Shown: positions 15,273 to 24,000 of the stretch, one piece after another | Layout of the letters: every line of letters begins with the position of its first letter | How positions within the stretch are numbered: position 1 is the first letter of the stretch | Origin: a virus | Length of the DNA stretch: 28,613 nt | Virus record (IMG/VR): IMGVR_UViG_3300040801_001534 | Span: 1-28,613 of that record | Direction: 5' to 3' (one strand) | Notes under the pieces: model-generated | The model's input: only the letters and a program-made list of their open reading frames with translations | Told to the model about the DNA's origin: nothing | The model's database searches: none | Translations under genes and position numbers: made by a program

Positions 15273-15704
15273 ATGCAAAATAAATATTATACCCCTTCAA
15301 TTTCAGAGTTTCATGTAGAATTTGAATGTGAAATAAATGCAAATTATACCACTACTACTCATTTTATTAAATATATTATTGTTGAAAATGATCCTTTTAA
15401 TATACCAAATTTATTAAAAAAAGGTGACGTTAGAGTAAAATATCTAGATAAAGAAGATATTGAAAGTTTAGGCTTTGTATGTACAGGTGATATAGGTATT
15501 GAATCAGAATTCCAAAAGTATGAAGATAATTATACATGGATAGTTTTAGAAACATCATTTGATAATGAAATAACTATTGAAAGAGAAGTTGATGTAAATA
15601 AGGATGGTTATGTAACTGCAACTTATACTCTATTTAAAGGCAAAATAAAGAATAAGTCTGAACTTAAAAGATTATTAATACAATTGGGTATAAATATTAA
15701 ATAA
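15273..15704 (+). CDS. Conserved-looking hypothetical phage protein
   Basis: A 143-residue protein without a recognised catalytic motif. It opens KYYTPSISEFHVEFECE, has a strand-rich acidic body (VRVKYLDKEDIESLGF about residues 53-68, then several strands), and ends with FKGKIKNKSELKRLLIQLGI, a basic helix. The N-terminal TPSxxEFHVxFE pattern and this C-terminal block recall short proteins often seen in Bacteroidota phages, from memory only. No membrane segment or signal peptide. It sits between the primase and the nuclease/methyltransferase pair. Function unknown. Confidence 0.72.
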   Translation: MQNKYYTPSISEFHVEFECEINANYTTTTHFIKYIIVENDPFNIPNLLKKGDVRVKYLDKEDIESLGFVCTGDIGIESEFQKYEDNYTWIVLETSFDNEITIEREVDVNKDGYVTATYTLFKGKIKNKSELKRLLIQLGINIK

Positions 15705-15734
15705 AAACTAAAATCAGAATTGATAAACTAATAA

Positions 15735-16199
15735 ATGCCACGCAAAAAGAAAAAAACATATGTGAACAAAAAAGTACGTAATGCTACTCCATTAGAAGTA
15801 GACAATATCCAATTTAAAAGTAAATTAGAAGTATATTGTTATCAAAAATTACAAAAATATAACTTATTTCAAGGATACGAATCAGAAACTTTTGAATTAA
15901 TTACCCCATTTACGTATACATCACAATGTTATGAGCATAATAAAAGAACTAAAACATTAAAAGAACAACCTAAAGTTAGGAAAATGTCATATACACCTGA
16001 TTTTGTATTTAACTACAAAGGTGAATTATACATAGTAGAATGTAAAGGTTTTCCTAATGAGCAATTTCCTATAAAATGGAAGTTATTTAAAAAAACAAGA
16101 GAAGATTTTTATCAGAATTATCTTATTAAACAAAACTTATTTCTTGTAAGTAATAAAGATGAAATAGATTTCATGATAAAAACAATTATAAATGAATAA
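15735..16199 (+). CDS. PD-(D/E)XK nuclease, DUF1064-like
   Basis: A 154-residue endonuclease-fold protein. After a very basic N terminus (MPRKKKKTYVNKK) it has FKSKLEVYCYQKL, whose Glu fits the first helix residue of the fold, then YTPDFVFNYKGELYIVECKGF split as Pro-Asp89 and Glu102-x-Lys104, the PD-(D/E)xK catalytic signature. Length and motif order fit the DUF1064 family of phage nucleases, thought to be Holliday-junction or structure-specific enzymes. The gene overlaps the following Dam methyltransferase by 8 nt. Alternatives are a host-DNA-degrading nuclease or a restriction-like enzyme partnered with that methylase. The fold is clear; the substrate is not. Confidence 0.85.
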   Translation: MPRKKKKTYVNKKVRNATPLEVDNIQFKSKLEVYCYQKLQKYNLFQGYESETFELITPFTYTSQCYEHNKRTKTLKEQPKVRKMSYTPDFVFNYKGELYIVECKGFPNEQFPIKWKLFKKTREDFYQNYLIKQNLFLVSNKDEIDFMIKTIINE

Positions 16200-16638
16200 A
16201 GATTTGATGTTTAGTAGTGAAAGTTCAGAATGGGAAACTCCCGATGAATTTTTTGATATACTTGATATGGAATATAACTTTCAAGTAGATTTAGCTGCTA
16301 GTGAATCAAATAAAAAATGTAACTTATTTTTCAGTCAAGAAGATAATGCACTAGACAAAGTGTGGTCATTATACCATGGATATTTATGGCTTAACCCGCC
16401 TTATGGAAAAACTATAAAGGATTGGGTTGAAAAATGTGACGAACAAGCACAACAAGGAGCTAAAATTATAGCACTATTACCCGCAAGAACTGATACCAGG
16501 TGGTTTCATAATCATATTTATAAAAAGTATGAAGTTAAGTTTCTTAAAGGTAGATTAAAATTTTTACTTAACGGTGAAATGCAAAATGCTGCACCATTTC
16601 CAAGTATGTTAGTAATATTTGAAAAGAAAAATAAGTAA
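16192..16638 (+). CDS. Phage DNA N6-adenine methyltransferase (Dam family)
   Basis: A 148-residue member of the compact phage Dam family, which methylates adenine N6 in DNA using S-adenosylmethionine. SSEWETPDEFFDIL near the N terminus, then VDLAAS (a family-typical block containing the aspartate), the catalytic NPPY at 68-71 (LNPPYG), a helical segment and the closing FPSMLVIFE strand are all in the expected order. No separate target-recognition domain is present, usual for this family. It overlaps the upstream PD-(D/E)XK gene by 8 nt, so the two are probably co-translated. Possible roles: protection from a host or own nuclease, or timing of packaging/replication. Confidence 0.9.
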   Translation: MNKDLMFSSESSEWETPDEFFDILDMEYNFQVDLAASESNKKCNLFFSQEDNALDKVWSLYHGYLWLNPPYGKTIKDWVEKCDEQAQQGAKIIALLPARTDTRWFHNHIYKKYEVKFLKGRLKFLLNGEMQNAAPFPSMLVIFEKKNK

Positions 16639-16657
16639 ACCAAAGACTAGATTATAA

Positions 16658-17656
16658 ATGACAGATAAAGAGTATAGACAAAGTAATAAAATATCTAACT
16701 CTTCACTATCATGGTTTCTAATTTCCCCTAAATATTTCAAACTTCGCCTTGACCAAGAATTAGATGGTGAAGACAAATCCTACTTATACCAAGGTAGACA
16801 ATTACATCAATATATACTTGAACGAGATGATTTTGATAAAAAGTATATAGTATTTGATGATAAAGATAAACCCACATCAGCGCAACAACTCAAGTTTGCA
16901 GAGCACTATAATAAAAGTACTGACACTGATGGTGATACAAGATTAATTGAAGCCTATAAAGCTAACTATGTAATCAATAAAAAATTTGATGATAAAGTAT
17001 TACAAGAAGCTAAGAAGCTATATGCCCGTATTTGGCCTTATATTCAATTCTTAGACACTTTAGCAGATGATAAGGTAGTTATATCAAGTAGTAGGCTAGA
17101 GTGGCTTAAAACGGCTGAAAACACCCTTAAACAGCATTCTAAGGCTAAAGAATTATTATTCCCCGATGAGGCCCTATTAATGGATGCTGATATTAAAATA
17201 TATAATGAACTACCCATTGAATGGGTACACACTGAGACTAGTTTAGAATGTAAATCTAAACTTGACCGATTGATTATCAACCATAAAGAAAAATCAATCA
17301 CACTAATCGACCTTAAAACAACTTCAGATTTACCAAATTTTCATGTATCAGCTAGAGATTACCAATATGGTAGACAACTAGCTTTTTATTGGAATGCCTT
17401 TTTTTATCATATACATAAAGAAGATCCAGAAAGAGCCAAAGAAATTATGAATACTTATAAGTTTATAACTTACATTGTAGCAATTGATACAACTCATTTA
17501 GCAGAATGTAAAGTATTTAATATAGGTATTGATTGGCTTAATTATGGAGAAGCTAGCTATAGTAAAATCCTTAAGGAAATTAAATGGCACTATGAAAATG
17601 ATAAATGGGAATTTTCCAGAGAGTATTATGAAAATAATGGAGTAGAAGAATTATGA
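16658..17656 (+). CDS. RecB/RecE-like PD-(D/E)XK exonuclease
   Basis: A 332-residue nuclease of the RecB-like family used by phages to resect DNA ends for recombination. Motifs: SSLSWFLISPKYFK, the usual N-terminal helix block; GRQLHQYIL with His50, the GxxxH motif; Asp203 in KLDRLI; Asp218-x-Lys220 in LIDLKTT, the catalytic D-x-K; and YQYGRQLAFYW, the QxxxY motif that marks RecB-type exonucleases. All active-site elements are intact. It overlaps the next gene by ATGA. With the Sak4-like ATPase and SSB it completes an exonuclease-annealase-SSB set, although the exonuclease is about 3 kb away from them. Confidence 0.87.
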   Translation: MTDKEYRQSNKISNSSLSWFLISPKYFKLRLDQELDGEDKSYLYQGRQLHQYILERDDFDKKYIVFDDKDKPTSAQQLKFAEHYNKSTDTDGDTRLIEAYKANYVINKKFDDKVLQEAKKLYARIWPYIQFLDTLADDKVVISSSRLEWLKTAENTLKQHSKAKELLFPDEALLMDADIKIYNELPIEWVHTETSLECKSKLDRLIINHKEKSITLIDLKTTSDLPNFHVSARDYQYGRQLAFYWNAFFYHIHKEDPERAKEIMNTYKFITYIVAIDTTHLAECKVFNIGIDWLNYGEASYSKILKEIKWHYENDKWEFSREYYENNGVEEL

Positions 17657-18153
17657 GAAGTTTTACAACAATCTTTGTATTACCTTCAATAGTATCACCT
17701 GTACTATATTTTAAATTACAAAAAGTCATTAATAGTGATTCCTTTGTAAACTGTTACTTAGGTGATGTTGACAAACCTGAGTATGATGACCACTTATTAA
17801 TGGTATTTAATAATGAAATGAAAATGACTGAACTCAAAATACTAGAGTCTTTAAGTAACTATATTAATTTATATACTAAAGATGAGTATATTGTGGTAGT
17901 ATTTGAGTTAGATCATGATAATGATTATTACAAATTAATTAGTGGTAGGTACACTGAAATAGATGATATTATGAAAGAAAAGATTTTAAAGTTTTGGGAA
18001 CTAGCTAAAGATAGTGCAATTGGAAGCCTTTTACATAAAACCATTGTAAATGAAGAAGATGTAAAAGTAGATGAATGGTGCCGCTTTAGTTATAGTACTT
18101 TTACTGATTATTATAGTAAACCACAAATGTTTAACGAAATACTTGGATTTTAA
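17653..18153 (+). CDS. Hypothetical protein between exonuclease and dUTPase
   Basis: A 166-residue protein I do not recognise. It starts with a hydrophobic strand-like segment (FTTIFVLPSIVSPVLYF, residues 4-20), which could be read as a weak signal or membrane segment but more likely is a core strand pair in a soluble protein. The rest is acidic and mixed alpha/beta, with many Asp, Glu and Tyr (VVFELDHDNDYYKLISG). It overlaps the exonuclease by four bases and the dUTPase by one (TAATG), so the three are translationally coupled. Its place suggests a link to nucleotide or recombination metabolism; no direct evidence. Confidence 0.75.
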   Translation: MRSFTTIFVLPSIVSPVLYFKLQKVINSDSFVNCYLGDVDKPEYDDHLLMVFNNEMKMTELKILESLSNYINLYTKDEYIVVVFELDHDNDYYKLISGRYTEIDDIMKEKILKFWELAKDSAIGSLLHKTIVNEEDVKVDEWCRFSYSTFTDYYSKPQMFNEILGF

Positions 18154-18617
18154 TGACTAAGATAGAAAAAGTCAAAATCCCAATTGCCAATATATCAAAG
18201 AATAACTTACCAACACAACATACAAAAAAAGCAGTAGGATATGACTTAAAAGCAAATTTACATGAACCAATAACACTACCACCTTTTACTAGAGTATTGA
18301 TACCTACTGGATTAAGAGTACGTTTACCAGATGATAAACAAGCAGAGATAAGACCTAGAAGTGGTTTAGCTTTAAATCATGGTATCACTGTACTTAATAG
18401 TCCTGGTACAATAGACCCAGACTACATGGGCGAAATTAAAGTTATATTAACTAACTTAAGTGAACAAAGGTATACTATATACCCAGGAGATCGCATTGCA
18501 CAGTTAGTAATTACTAATAGAACTGAAATTGAATGGGTAGAAGAATTTGATTATAGTTTTGTAATGAATGAAGAAAACGACCGAGACCAAGAAGGTTTTG
18601 GTGGTACAGGAAAATAA
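18153..18617 (+). CDS. dut: dUTP diphosphatase (trimeric dUTPase)
   Basis: Hydrolyses dUTP to dUMP and pyrophosphate, keeping uracil out of DNA and feeding thymidylate synthesis. The 154-residue protein has all five motifs of the trimeric family: AVGYDLKA (27-34), RPRSG (67-71), GTIDPDYMGEI (85-95) with Asp88/Asp90, GDRIAQLV (112-119) and the C-terminal GFGGTG (148-153) that closes over the active site. The glycine-rich arm has an acidic lead-in (ENDRDQE) instead of the common Arg-Gly. The start ATG overlaps the previous stop by one base. Functional partner of the UDG at 5781. It is the last gene before the 233-nt structured gap. Confidence 0.97.
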   Translation: MTKIEKVKIPIANISKNNLPTQHTKKAVGYDLKANLHEPITLPPFTRVLIPTGLRVRLPDDKQAEIRPRSGLALNHGITVLNSPGTIDPDYMGEIKVILTNLSEQRYTIYPGDRIAQLVITNRTEIEWVEEFDYSFVMNEENDRDQEGFGGTGK

Positions 18618-18850
18618 ATCTCTTACAAAACACACTAATAGTAGGTCGCGTATCCTCGAAAGAGGGCCTTAAATTGCGTATATACTAAAGGAGAACTGTT
18701 AGGTTGCGATTGATTGTGTAGACTAAAAAAGGGTTTATAATATTCGTAACAAACCAGAAACCCTGCGTAAGGGGTTTGTTATTAAGCCAGGATTGGATTG
18801 TGAATATATGATCGCCTGGCTTTTTTATTTAATTTTAAAATATAGATAAT
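18618..18850 (+). ncRNA. Structured intergenic region, candidate RNA element ending in a terminator
   Basis: At 233 nt this is the longest gap in the + block and holds no plausible ORF. Seen directly: CCTC-GAAA-GAGG (18654-18665), a hairpin with a GNRA-type tetraloop; TAGTA near 18640 can pair with TACTA near 18682; CCTT (18667-18670) with AAGG (18688-18691); ACACA (18630-18634) with TGTGT (18715-18719), enclosing all of these. Downstream, AAACCC (18758-18763) can pair either with GGGTTT at 18731-18736 or with GGGTTT at 18772-18777, while AACAAACC (18748-18755) can pair with GGTTTGTT (18773-18780). The folds compete, as in attenuators. A terminator closes the region. It could be an ncRNA, a leader of the 18851 gene, or an origin-related element; I cannot assign a family. 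Confidence 0.5.
18784..18826 (+). terminator. Intrinsic terminator at the end of the structured gap
   Basis: AAGCCAGG (18784-18791) is the exact reverse complement of CCTGGCTT (18815-18822), followed by a run of T to 18826 and further T-rich sequence. The 23-nt loop is long for a simple terminator but the GC-containing stem is strong against the AT-rich background. Confidence 0.72.
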
Positions 18851-19660
18851 ATGTCTAAAAAGAGTGAAAAAACTGAAAACAAATTAGCAACCGTATCTGT
18901 AAGTTTATCTGAATACGATAAGTTGAAAGATCAGATTCAAAGTAAACAAAAAGAAGTTGATAGCCTCCATGAACAAATAGGAGACTTTAACCGTACCTTT
19001 GAGCATATGCGAGCTGAAAAAGCTAAAGATGATAAAGTTAAGATTATACATGAAACTAAGTATGGAGATACTCGTGTAACTTATCAGAATCTTCCTAATC
19101 TTGAAAAAGAAGCATATGAATTAGCTAAAAAAGAACTTGAAGATGAAATTAATGAACGAACTGAATTACAAGAGGAAATTAAAGATCTAAAATTAAAACT
19201 AAACGAAGAGCAGAGAAAATATAGTGCGAATCTTAATGAGATAAACCATAATAACCGTAATCTAAAAAATGAAGTCCGTGATGAGTATATTAGTAAGTTA
19301 GATAAGAAAGAAGAACAAATTAAAAACTTACAGAAAGAACTTCATAAAGTTAAAAATGATAAGACTGACGAACAACTTGAAAAAGCTCGTAAGAAAGAAA
19401 TTTCACAGTTAAATAAAATCATTGCTCAACAACAGAAACAAATTGAAGAGTTGCAAACTCGTGGTTGGTTTCGTAAATTATTTGAACGTATTGTAAACTT
19501 TAAATCTCAAATAGCTACTGAAAAAGAGCTACAAAAGGAACGGGAAAAGTTAGCTGAATATAGGAATCAAATTATTAATTTACAACAAAATCAACAGTCA
19601 TATACCTATAGTAGTTCTTATTCTGGTACAGATTACACTAATTATGGGATAAAATGGTAA
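18851..19660 (+). CDS. Coiled-coil protein
   Basis: A 269-residue protein dominated by heptad-like charged helices: about residues 17-60 and again 85-203, with runs of Lys/Glu and Leu/Ile at regular spacing. Between the two coils lies a short non-helical insert (IIHETKYGDTRVTYQNLP). At 204-220 the coil breaks into an amphipathic basic segment (RGWFRKLFERIVNFKSQ) that could lie on a membrane or bind a partner, then a last helix and a Ser/Tyr/Thr-rich tail. No enzyme motif. It precedes the AAA+ ATPase gene with only a small hairpin between, so a complex with that ATPase is possible. It might alternatively be a structural scaffold. Function unknown. Confidence 0.8.
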   Translation: MSKKSEKTENKLATVSVSLSEYDKLKDQIQSKQKEVDSLHEQIGDFNRTFEHMRAEKAKDDKVKIIHETKYGDTRVTYQNLPNLEKEAYELAKKELEDEINERTELQEEIKDLKLKLNEEQRKYSANLNEINHNNRNLKNEVRDEYISKLDKKEEQIKNLQKELHKVKNDKTDEQLEKARKKEISQLNKIIAQQQKQIEELQTRGWFRKLFERIVNFKSQIATEKELQKEREKLAEYRNQIINLQQNQQSYTYSSSYSGTDYTNYGIKW

Positions 19661-19677
19661 GCCTATAAACAATAAAA

Positions 19678-19702
19678 GCCAATCATAATGACTGGCCTAT
19701 TT
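19678..19702 (+). terminator. Small hairpin with T-rich tail
   Basis: GCCA (19678-19681) pairs with TGGC (19693-19696), and after an A-C mismatch TCA (19683-19685) pairs with TGA (19689-19691) around a TAA loop. CTATTTTAC follows. It is a weak intrinsic terminator between the coiled-coil and AAA+ genes. Confidence 0.45.
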
Positions 19703-19725
19703 TACTTATTTATAATATATATCAT

Positions 19726-20526
19726 ATGATAATTAAAGAAAAAAATACATATACTATAATAGATAGCTCTACTACCGAAACATGTGACACAGTAGACCCA
19801 GGTGTTTATAATCTAAATATTAAAAGGTCTATGATGGGTACACGCTTAGAATTAACTACTACAAATACTTTTAAAAATACAAAGCAGTTTAATCGAGGTG
19901 TATTTAAGGAAGTAAATGATTATGTAGACAATTTTTTGTGTAAGGAAAGTTATGAAGCTAACCGTTTATTAGGTATTCCCCATAGACTTGGATTATTATT
20001 TACAGGTGATCCTGGAACTGGTAAAACAATGGCAGCTGGGAATATAGGAGAACGATTAGTCAAAGAACATGGAGCTATTGTTATAGTTACAACTGAACGT
20101 CTTGATAAAATTTTTAAAGATGTTATTGAAGGAGCAAGAGCAAATAATCCAGATCAATTAATTGTACTTATTAGTGATGAGTTTGAAAAGACTTATGATT
20201 TTGAATATGAAGTAGACTCTTTATCTTTTTTAGATGGTAAAGATAGTGTAGATAATATACTTTTTATTGGTACAACAAATAGTCTAAAAGATTTTTCAGA
20301 TAAAATCTTAAAGCGACCTGGTAGATTTGAAAAGACATTTACTTTTAGTTATGAAAAAACTGAAGTACTTGAAAGTATTATTGAAACATTGCTTCCAGAT
20401 GGATTTAAAACAAAAGAAATTATATCTGAGATTTTAAACCTACTCAATAAAGAGGAGATTAAAACCGTAGATATTATTCGAGTAGTAATTAGAAAATACT
20501 TAGTGAAGCATATAAACTTAAACTAA
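19726..20526 (+). CDS. Classic-type AAA+ ATPase
   Basis: A 266-residue ATPase of the classical AAA clade (FtsH/Bcs1/proteasome-like), which unfolds or remodels proteins. Residues 1-80 form a non-conserved N-terminal part. Walker A is GDPGTGKT at 94-101, Walker B LISDEFEK with Asp151-Glu152, sensor 1 in FIGTTNSL, and the second region of homology ends with KRPGRFEKTF carrying the likely arginine finger (Arg197/Arg200). A short helical lid domain follows. No protease, zinc or membrane domain is attached. It is distinct from the MoxR-type ATPase at 3706. The two-base gap to the next gene suggests that small protein as a partner. Target unknown. Confidence 0.88.
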   Translation: MIIKEKNTYTIIDSSTTETCDTVDPGVYNLNIKRSMMGTRLELTTTNTFKNTKQFNRGVFKEVNDYVDNFLCKESYEANRLLGIPHRLGLLFTGDPGTGKTMAAGNIGERLVKEHGAIVIVTTERLDKIFKDVIEGARANNPDQLIVLISDEFEKTYDFEYEVDSLSFLDGKDSVDNILFIGTTNSLKDFSDKILKRPGRFEKTFTFSYEKTEVLESIIETLLPDGFKTKEIISEILNLLNKEEIKTVDIIRVVIRKYLVKHINLN

Positions 20527-20527
20527 G

Positions 20528-20917
20528 ATGCATAAGTACTTAATGAATGAACGACATTTCCTTAATCTTCCGGAGTTCCATTCTCTGGGAGCTATTAGGG
20601 CATCTGTCCGTTTAAATAATTATTCCGATAATGAGAATAAAGCCTTAAATGAGGAATTTTATGGTATTGATACTGAGCTTAGCATTAGTGATTGTGGGAA
20701 AATTATCAATCTAAGTTTAGAGTATGATACTCCTGAAGAGTATGCTAATAGCATTCGTAAACTTGAAATTTTAGAACAAACTATTACAAGTTTAAAAAGA
20801 AACTTCATAAAGGGCTATGAAATTTATAAAGATTTAAAAGCAAAAAGATCTGAAAAGCATGAGACTAATAAAGAAGAACTAGTACAGCCACTTGCTGAAG
20901 TTAAAAATAAAAATTAG
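20528..20917 (+). CDS. Hypothetical protein following the AAA+ ATPase
   Basis: A 129-residue protein of unknown function, starting two bases after the ATPase stop and ending (TAG) shortly before the convergent terminator; it is the last + strand gene. The N-terminal half is mixed (MHKYLMNERHFLNLPEFHS, then SVRLNNYSDNENKAL), followed by a strand pair and a long charged helix from about residue 75 to 110 and a Lys/Glu tail (NKEELVQPLAEVKNKN). Tight coupling points to a partner or adaptor of the ATPase. No motif recognised. Confidence 0.72.
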   Translation: MHKYLMNERHFLNLPEFHSLGAIRASVRLNNYSDNENKALNEEFYGIDTELSISDCGKIINLSLEYDTPEEYANSIRKLEILEQTITSLKRNFIKGYEIYKDLKAKRSEKHETNKEELVQPLAEVKNKN

Positions 20918-20947
20918 TATATTGTATTATAATGTCTTTAAATGAAA

Positions 20948-20984
20948 AAGGGGAAAAGCTTAATTGCTAATCCCCTTCTTTTTT
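20948..20984. terminator. Bidirectional terminator between convergent blocks
   Basis: AAGGGGA (20948-20954) pairs with TCCCCTT (20971-20977), with AGC/GCT extending the stem inside. On the + strand a T run follows (CTTTTTT); on the - strand the same stem is followed by TTTTTC from the A run before 20950. It lies between the last + gene (ends 20917) and the end of the - strand giant gene (21010), so it can stop transcription from both sides. Confidence 0.85.
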
Positions 20985-21009
20985 GTGGCTTAAATACTAA
21001 TCTAGAATC

Positions 21010-24000
21010 TTAGTTTACCCACCAGTTAAGTTGCGATTGTATATCCCTCAATTTATATATTTGTTTTCTTATAGGTATAAAGTCTATTGCTTGTTTCTTT
21101 AATTTTAAATCTCCTTTAAAATGTCCCCTTTCGTATACTTCAAAGGGATTAGTCATTAACTGATTAAATACCTTAATAGTATTCTCTAGCATTGCCATAG
21201 ATGCTGCGGGTGACCTAAGTATTTTTAAACTCTCGGCTGGATTAAAAAAGAATAGTAATTCTGTTCTATATCTTAACATCTGATACGCTGCAAATTCATA
21301 TATCCAATCCCTATCATCATCTTGATCTGCACGTAAACTTAGGAATACTTTACTTAGTATAATAGCAGATATTAAAAACCCAACCTCAGCAATAGTTCTG
21401 TGTATATTGGCTTTCTCAACATCAGTAAGCTTATTCCAATCCTCTTTTAATAAATCAAACTGGAATTTCCTCATATCATTTATCAGTGTCTTAAAGAACT
21501 TACCAGTCGTTCTATAGTTACCTTCTGTAAAATCTTCTAATCGTTCATTATAGTTTAGGTTACCCCATCTACGTCTAAACCCAGGTTCTACAAACTTACG
21601 AAACATAAATGCCATTCTGCCAAGTGCTCTACGTTCAATAGCTACTTTACCTATTCTAGAATATTCACCATGGAGTTGTGATAATACCCCCCTAGTTTTG
21701 TATAAAAAAGCATCTTGGTCTTTTTCTGTCCATTTAGACTTATTAACATCTACTCTATCGTCCAAAATTAATTTACCATCTTTAGCTTTATACATATCAA
21801 GCATAGTACCAAGTTCATTACCGTCTGCATCGTAAGCTTTCTTGTTTGCTAACATTCCTAATAAGAATCTTGATTGTATAAAATGTTCACCAACTTTAGA
21901 AGTAAAGAATAATGTATCAGATTTCATCAATTGTCCAAACCTACTATCTTTTCTAAAATCAGCCCTATCATATTCGTTAAGTACATCGAATCTTTCAAGT
22001 AGTAAGCTAACTATATTCTTGGGTTTTCTACTACCTATGTCACCTATTATTCCTGGGAAATTTTTATCATAAAAGAATCTACCTTTACGGTAGGCTTTAC
22101 GATTAATATATCTACCAGCAAATGTTTCTATTCTTTGCATAGTTTCACCTAGTATAACGTTTGCTGTACCCTGAGTAAAGTTACCAGCAAGCATATTTAT
22201 AGAAGTAAATCTATTTAACCAATCAGCTGCTTTTGCTTTATCTATAGTAACTCCAAATAATGTAGCAGTACCTTCATCTCTTTCAGATTTACCATATACC
22301 CAAGTCATTGTCCAATCTTCAAATTGTTGATAAATTTGGGATTCACTACCTGCTTTAGTACGAATGACTTGTTGATCTTTATAAGCTGGATCATATACTG
22401 GCTTCCCATTAGCTTTAGTTTTTTGTACTTCCCTTGTTTCTAGCAGAAACCTAGTTAATTCTAGTTCTGGTAATATCTCACTTTTATAAGCAAAGTCAGT
22501 AGCTGACCTATAATACTCATAGTATATACTACCCAAATCAAATGATTGATCTTGTAGTGATATTCTATTAGTAAAGTATATGGGAACATAGTTAACTACC
22601 CTACCAGCTTCATTAGTTAGTTCTAAACTACCACGGTCAGTTTCATCTGATAGTATTTTAAAGCTCTCTCTGGCCTTTTCTTTAGCTACCCTTAGTACTC
22701 CTTGACCAGCAGCTAAACGTTCACCAGAAGCCTTTAAAATGCCTGGTAGACGTGTTTGTAGTCTATACTGCCAAGGTACCCTACTATCGGCTTCCTCTCT
22801 TATATCTTTAATTAGATTATAGAACTTCGTCTTAGGATCATTAGGATTAGCTTCCATAAATTTCTCAAGTTTTGCAAAGTCTGGATTTAACCACTTTTGA
22901 ATTGGCCTTCTATAATCCCAGATATTCCTAAATACCCAATCATCAATTAATTGCGCGGCTTCATCATTAACAATATTACTAGTCTCTTCTCTAGTAGGCT
23001 CTTTTTGATTGAACTGAGTAAACTGTTGTATATAATCTTGGTCTACTATAATAAGATCTTCAACTTCTTCTTCTGTTAATTTACCTTCTTTAACTAACTG
23101 ATTATAGTACTCATACTTAGCCCTATTAAACCCCTCATGGTCTAATGGGGCATTCTCTGACATCCACAATCTACGCTGTCTACGCCGTTCATTATCCTCT
23201 AACTCTCTTGTACTTTCATAAAATTCTTTATATGATTCAAACAAACTACTTTTGTACTGTGTTAATAAATGTTGAGTTGGATTACCATTTTCATCCTTTT
23301 CCAACATAAAATCATACAGTTTTTGTATTTCATTTGGTGTACCATATTTTTCTTCTAATTCTCTCTGTACAGTCACTATTCTATCTCTCACGTCTAGGAT
23401 TTCTCTCCTAGCTTTTTGATCTTGAAAAAAGAAGGCTTTAACCATAGCTGATACTACTGGATCTGGACTGTCCATTAAGTTAGCAATCCACCTGGATGCA
23501 TAATTAATATCACGACTAGCTTTATGCAGTTCAGTTTGTAACATCAACTCTGTACGCTCTTTAATATCTTCTACCAGAGGCCCAATCTTCTCATCGATAT
23601 ATTCTTGCTTAGTAATACTAGCTTTCTCCTCTTTTGGTAGATTATTATATTCTCGTTCTAATCGTATTCGTTCTTCACCTTCAATTCTTGTAGAATAATT
23701 TGCTAAGAATTTAGCTAATTGTGGTAACCCTTTAGCTGCATACTGTCTTTTTAAAGTATTTTTTTGATTAATAGTACTGTCTATTGTATCTAGTACTTTC
23801 TGTAAACTCTCGTTACTAGCTGTTTGTTTACTTATATACTCTCGTACAGCACTTTCATTTAAGATACTACTTATATCATCAAGTATATCATATGCTAGAG
23901 TAGAATTAAACCACCTTTGTAATAGTGGTAGTGTAAATAAATTCTTACTAGATGTCTGTTGTTTCTTCTCCAGTGCTAAGTACTCATTAAAGATACTATT

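Noticed and set aside
18618-18850. tRNA or group I intron in the long gap
   Set aside because: No GTTCRANYC T-loop or acceptor stem, and no conserved intron core; neighbouring genes are intact and need no splicing.
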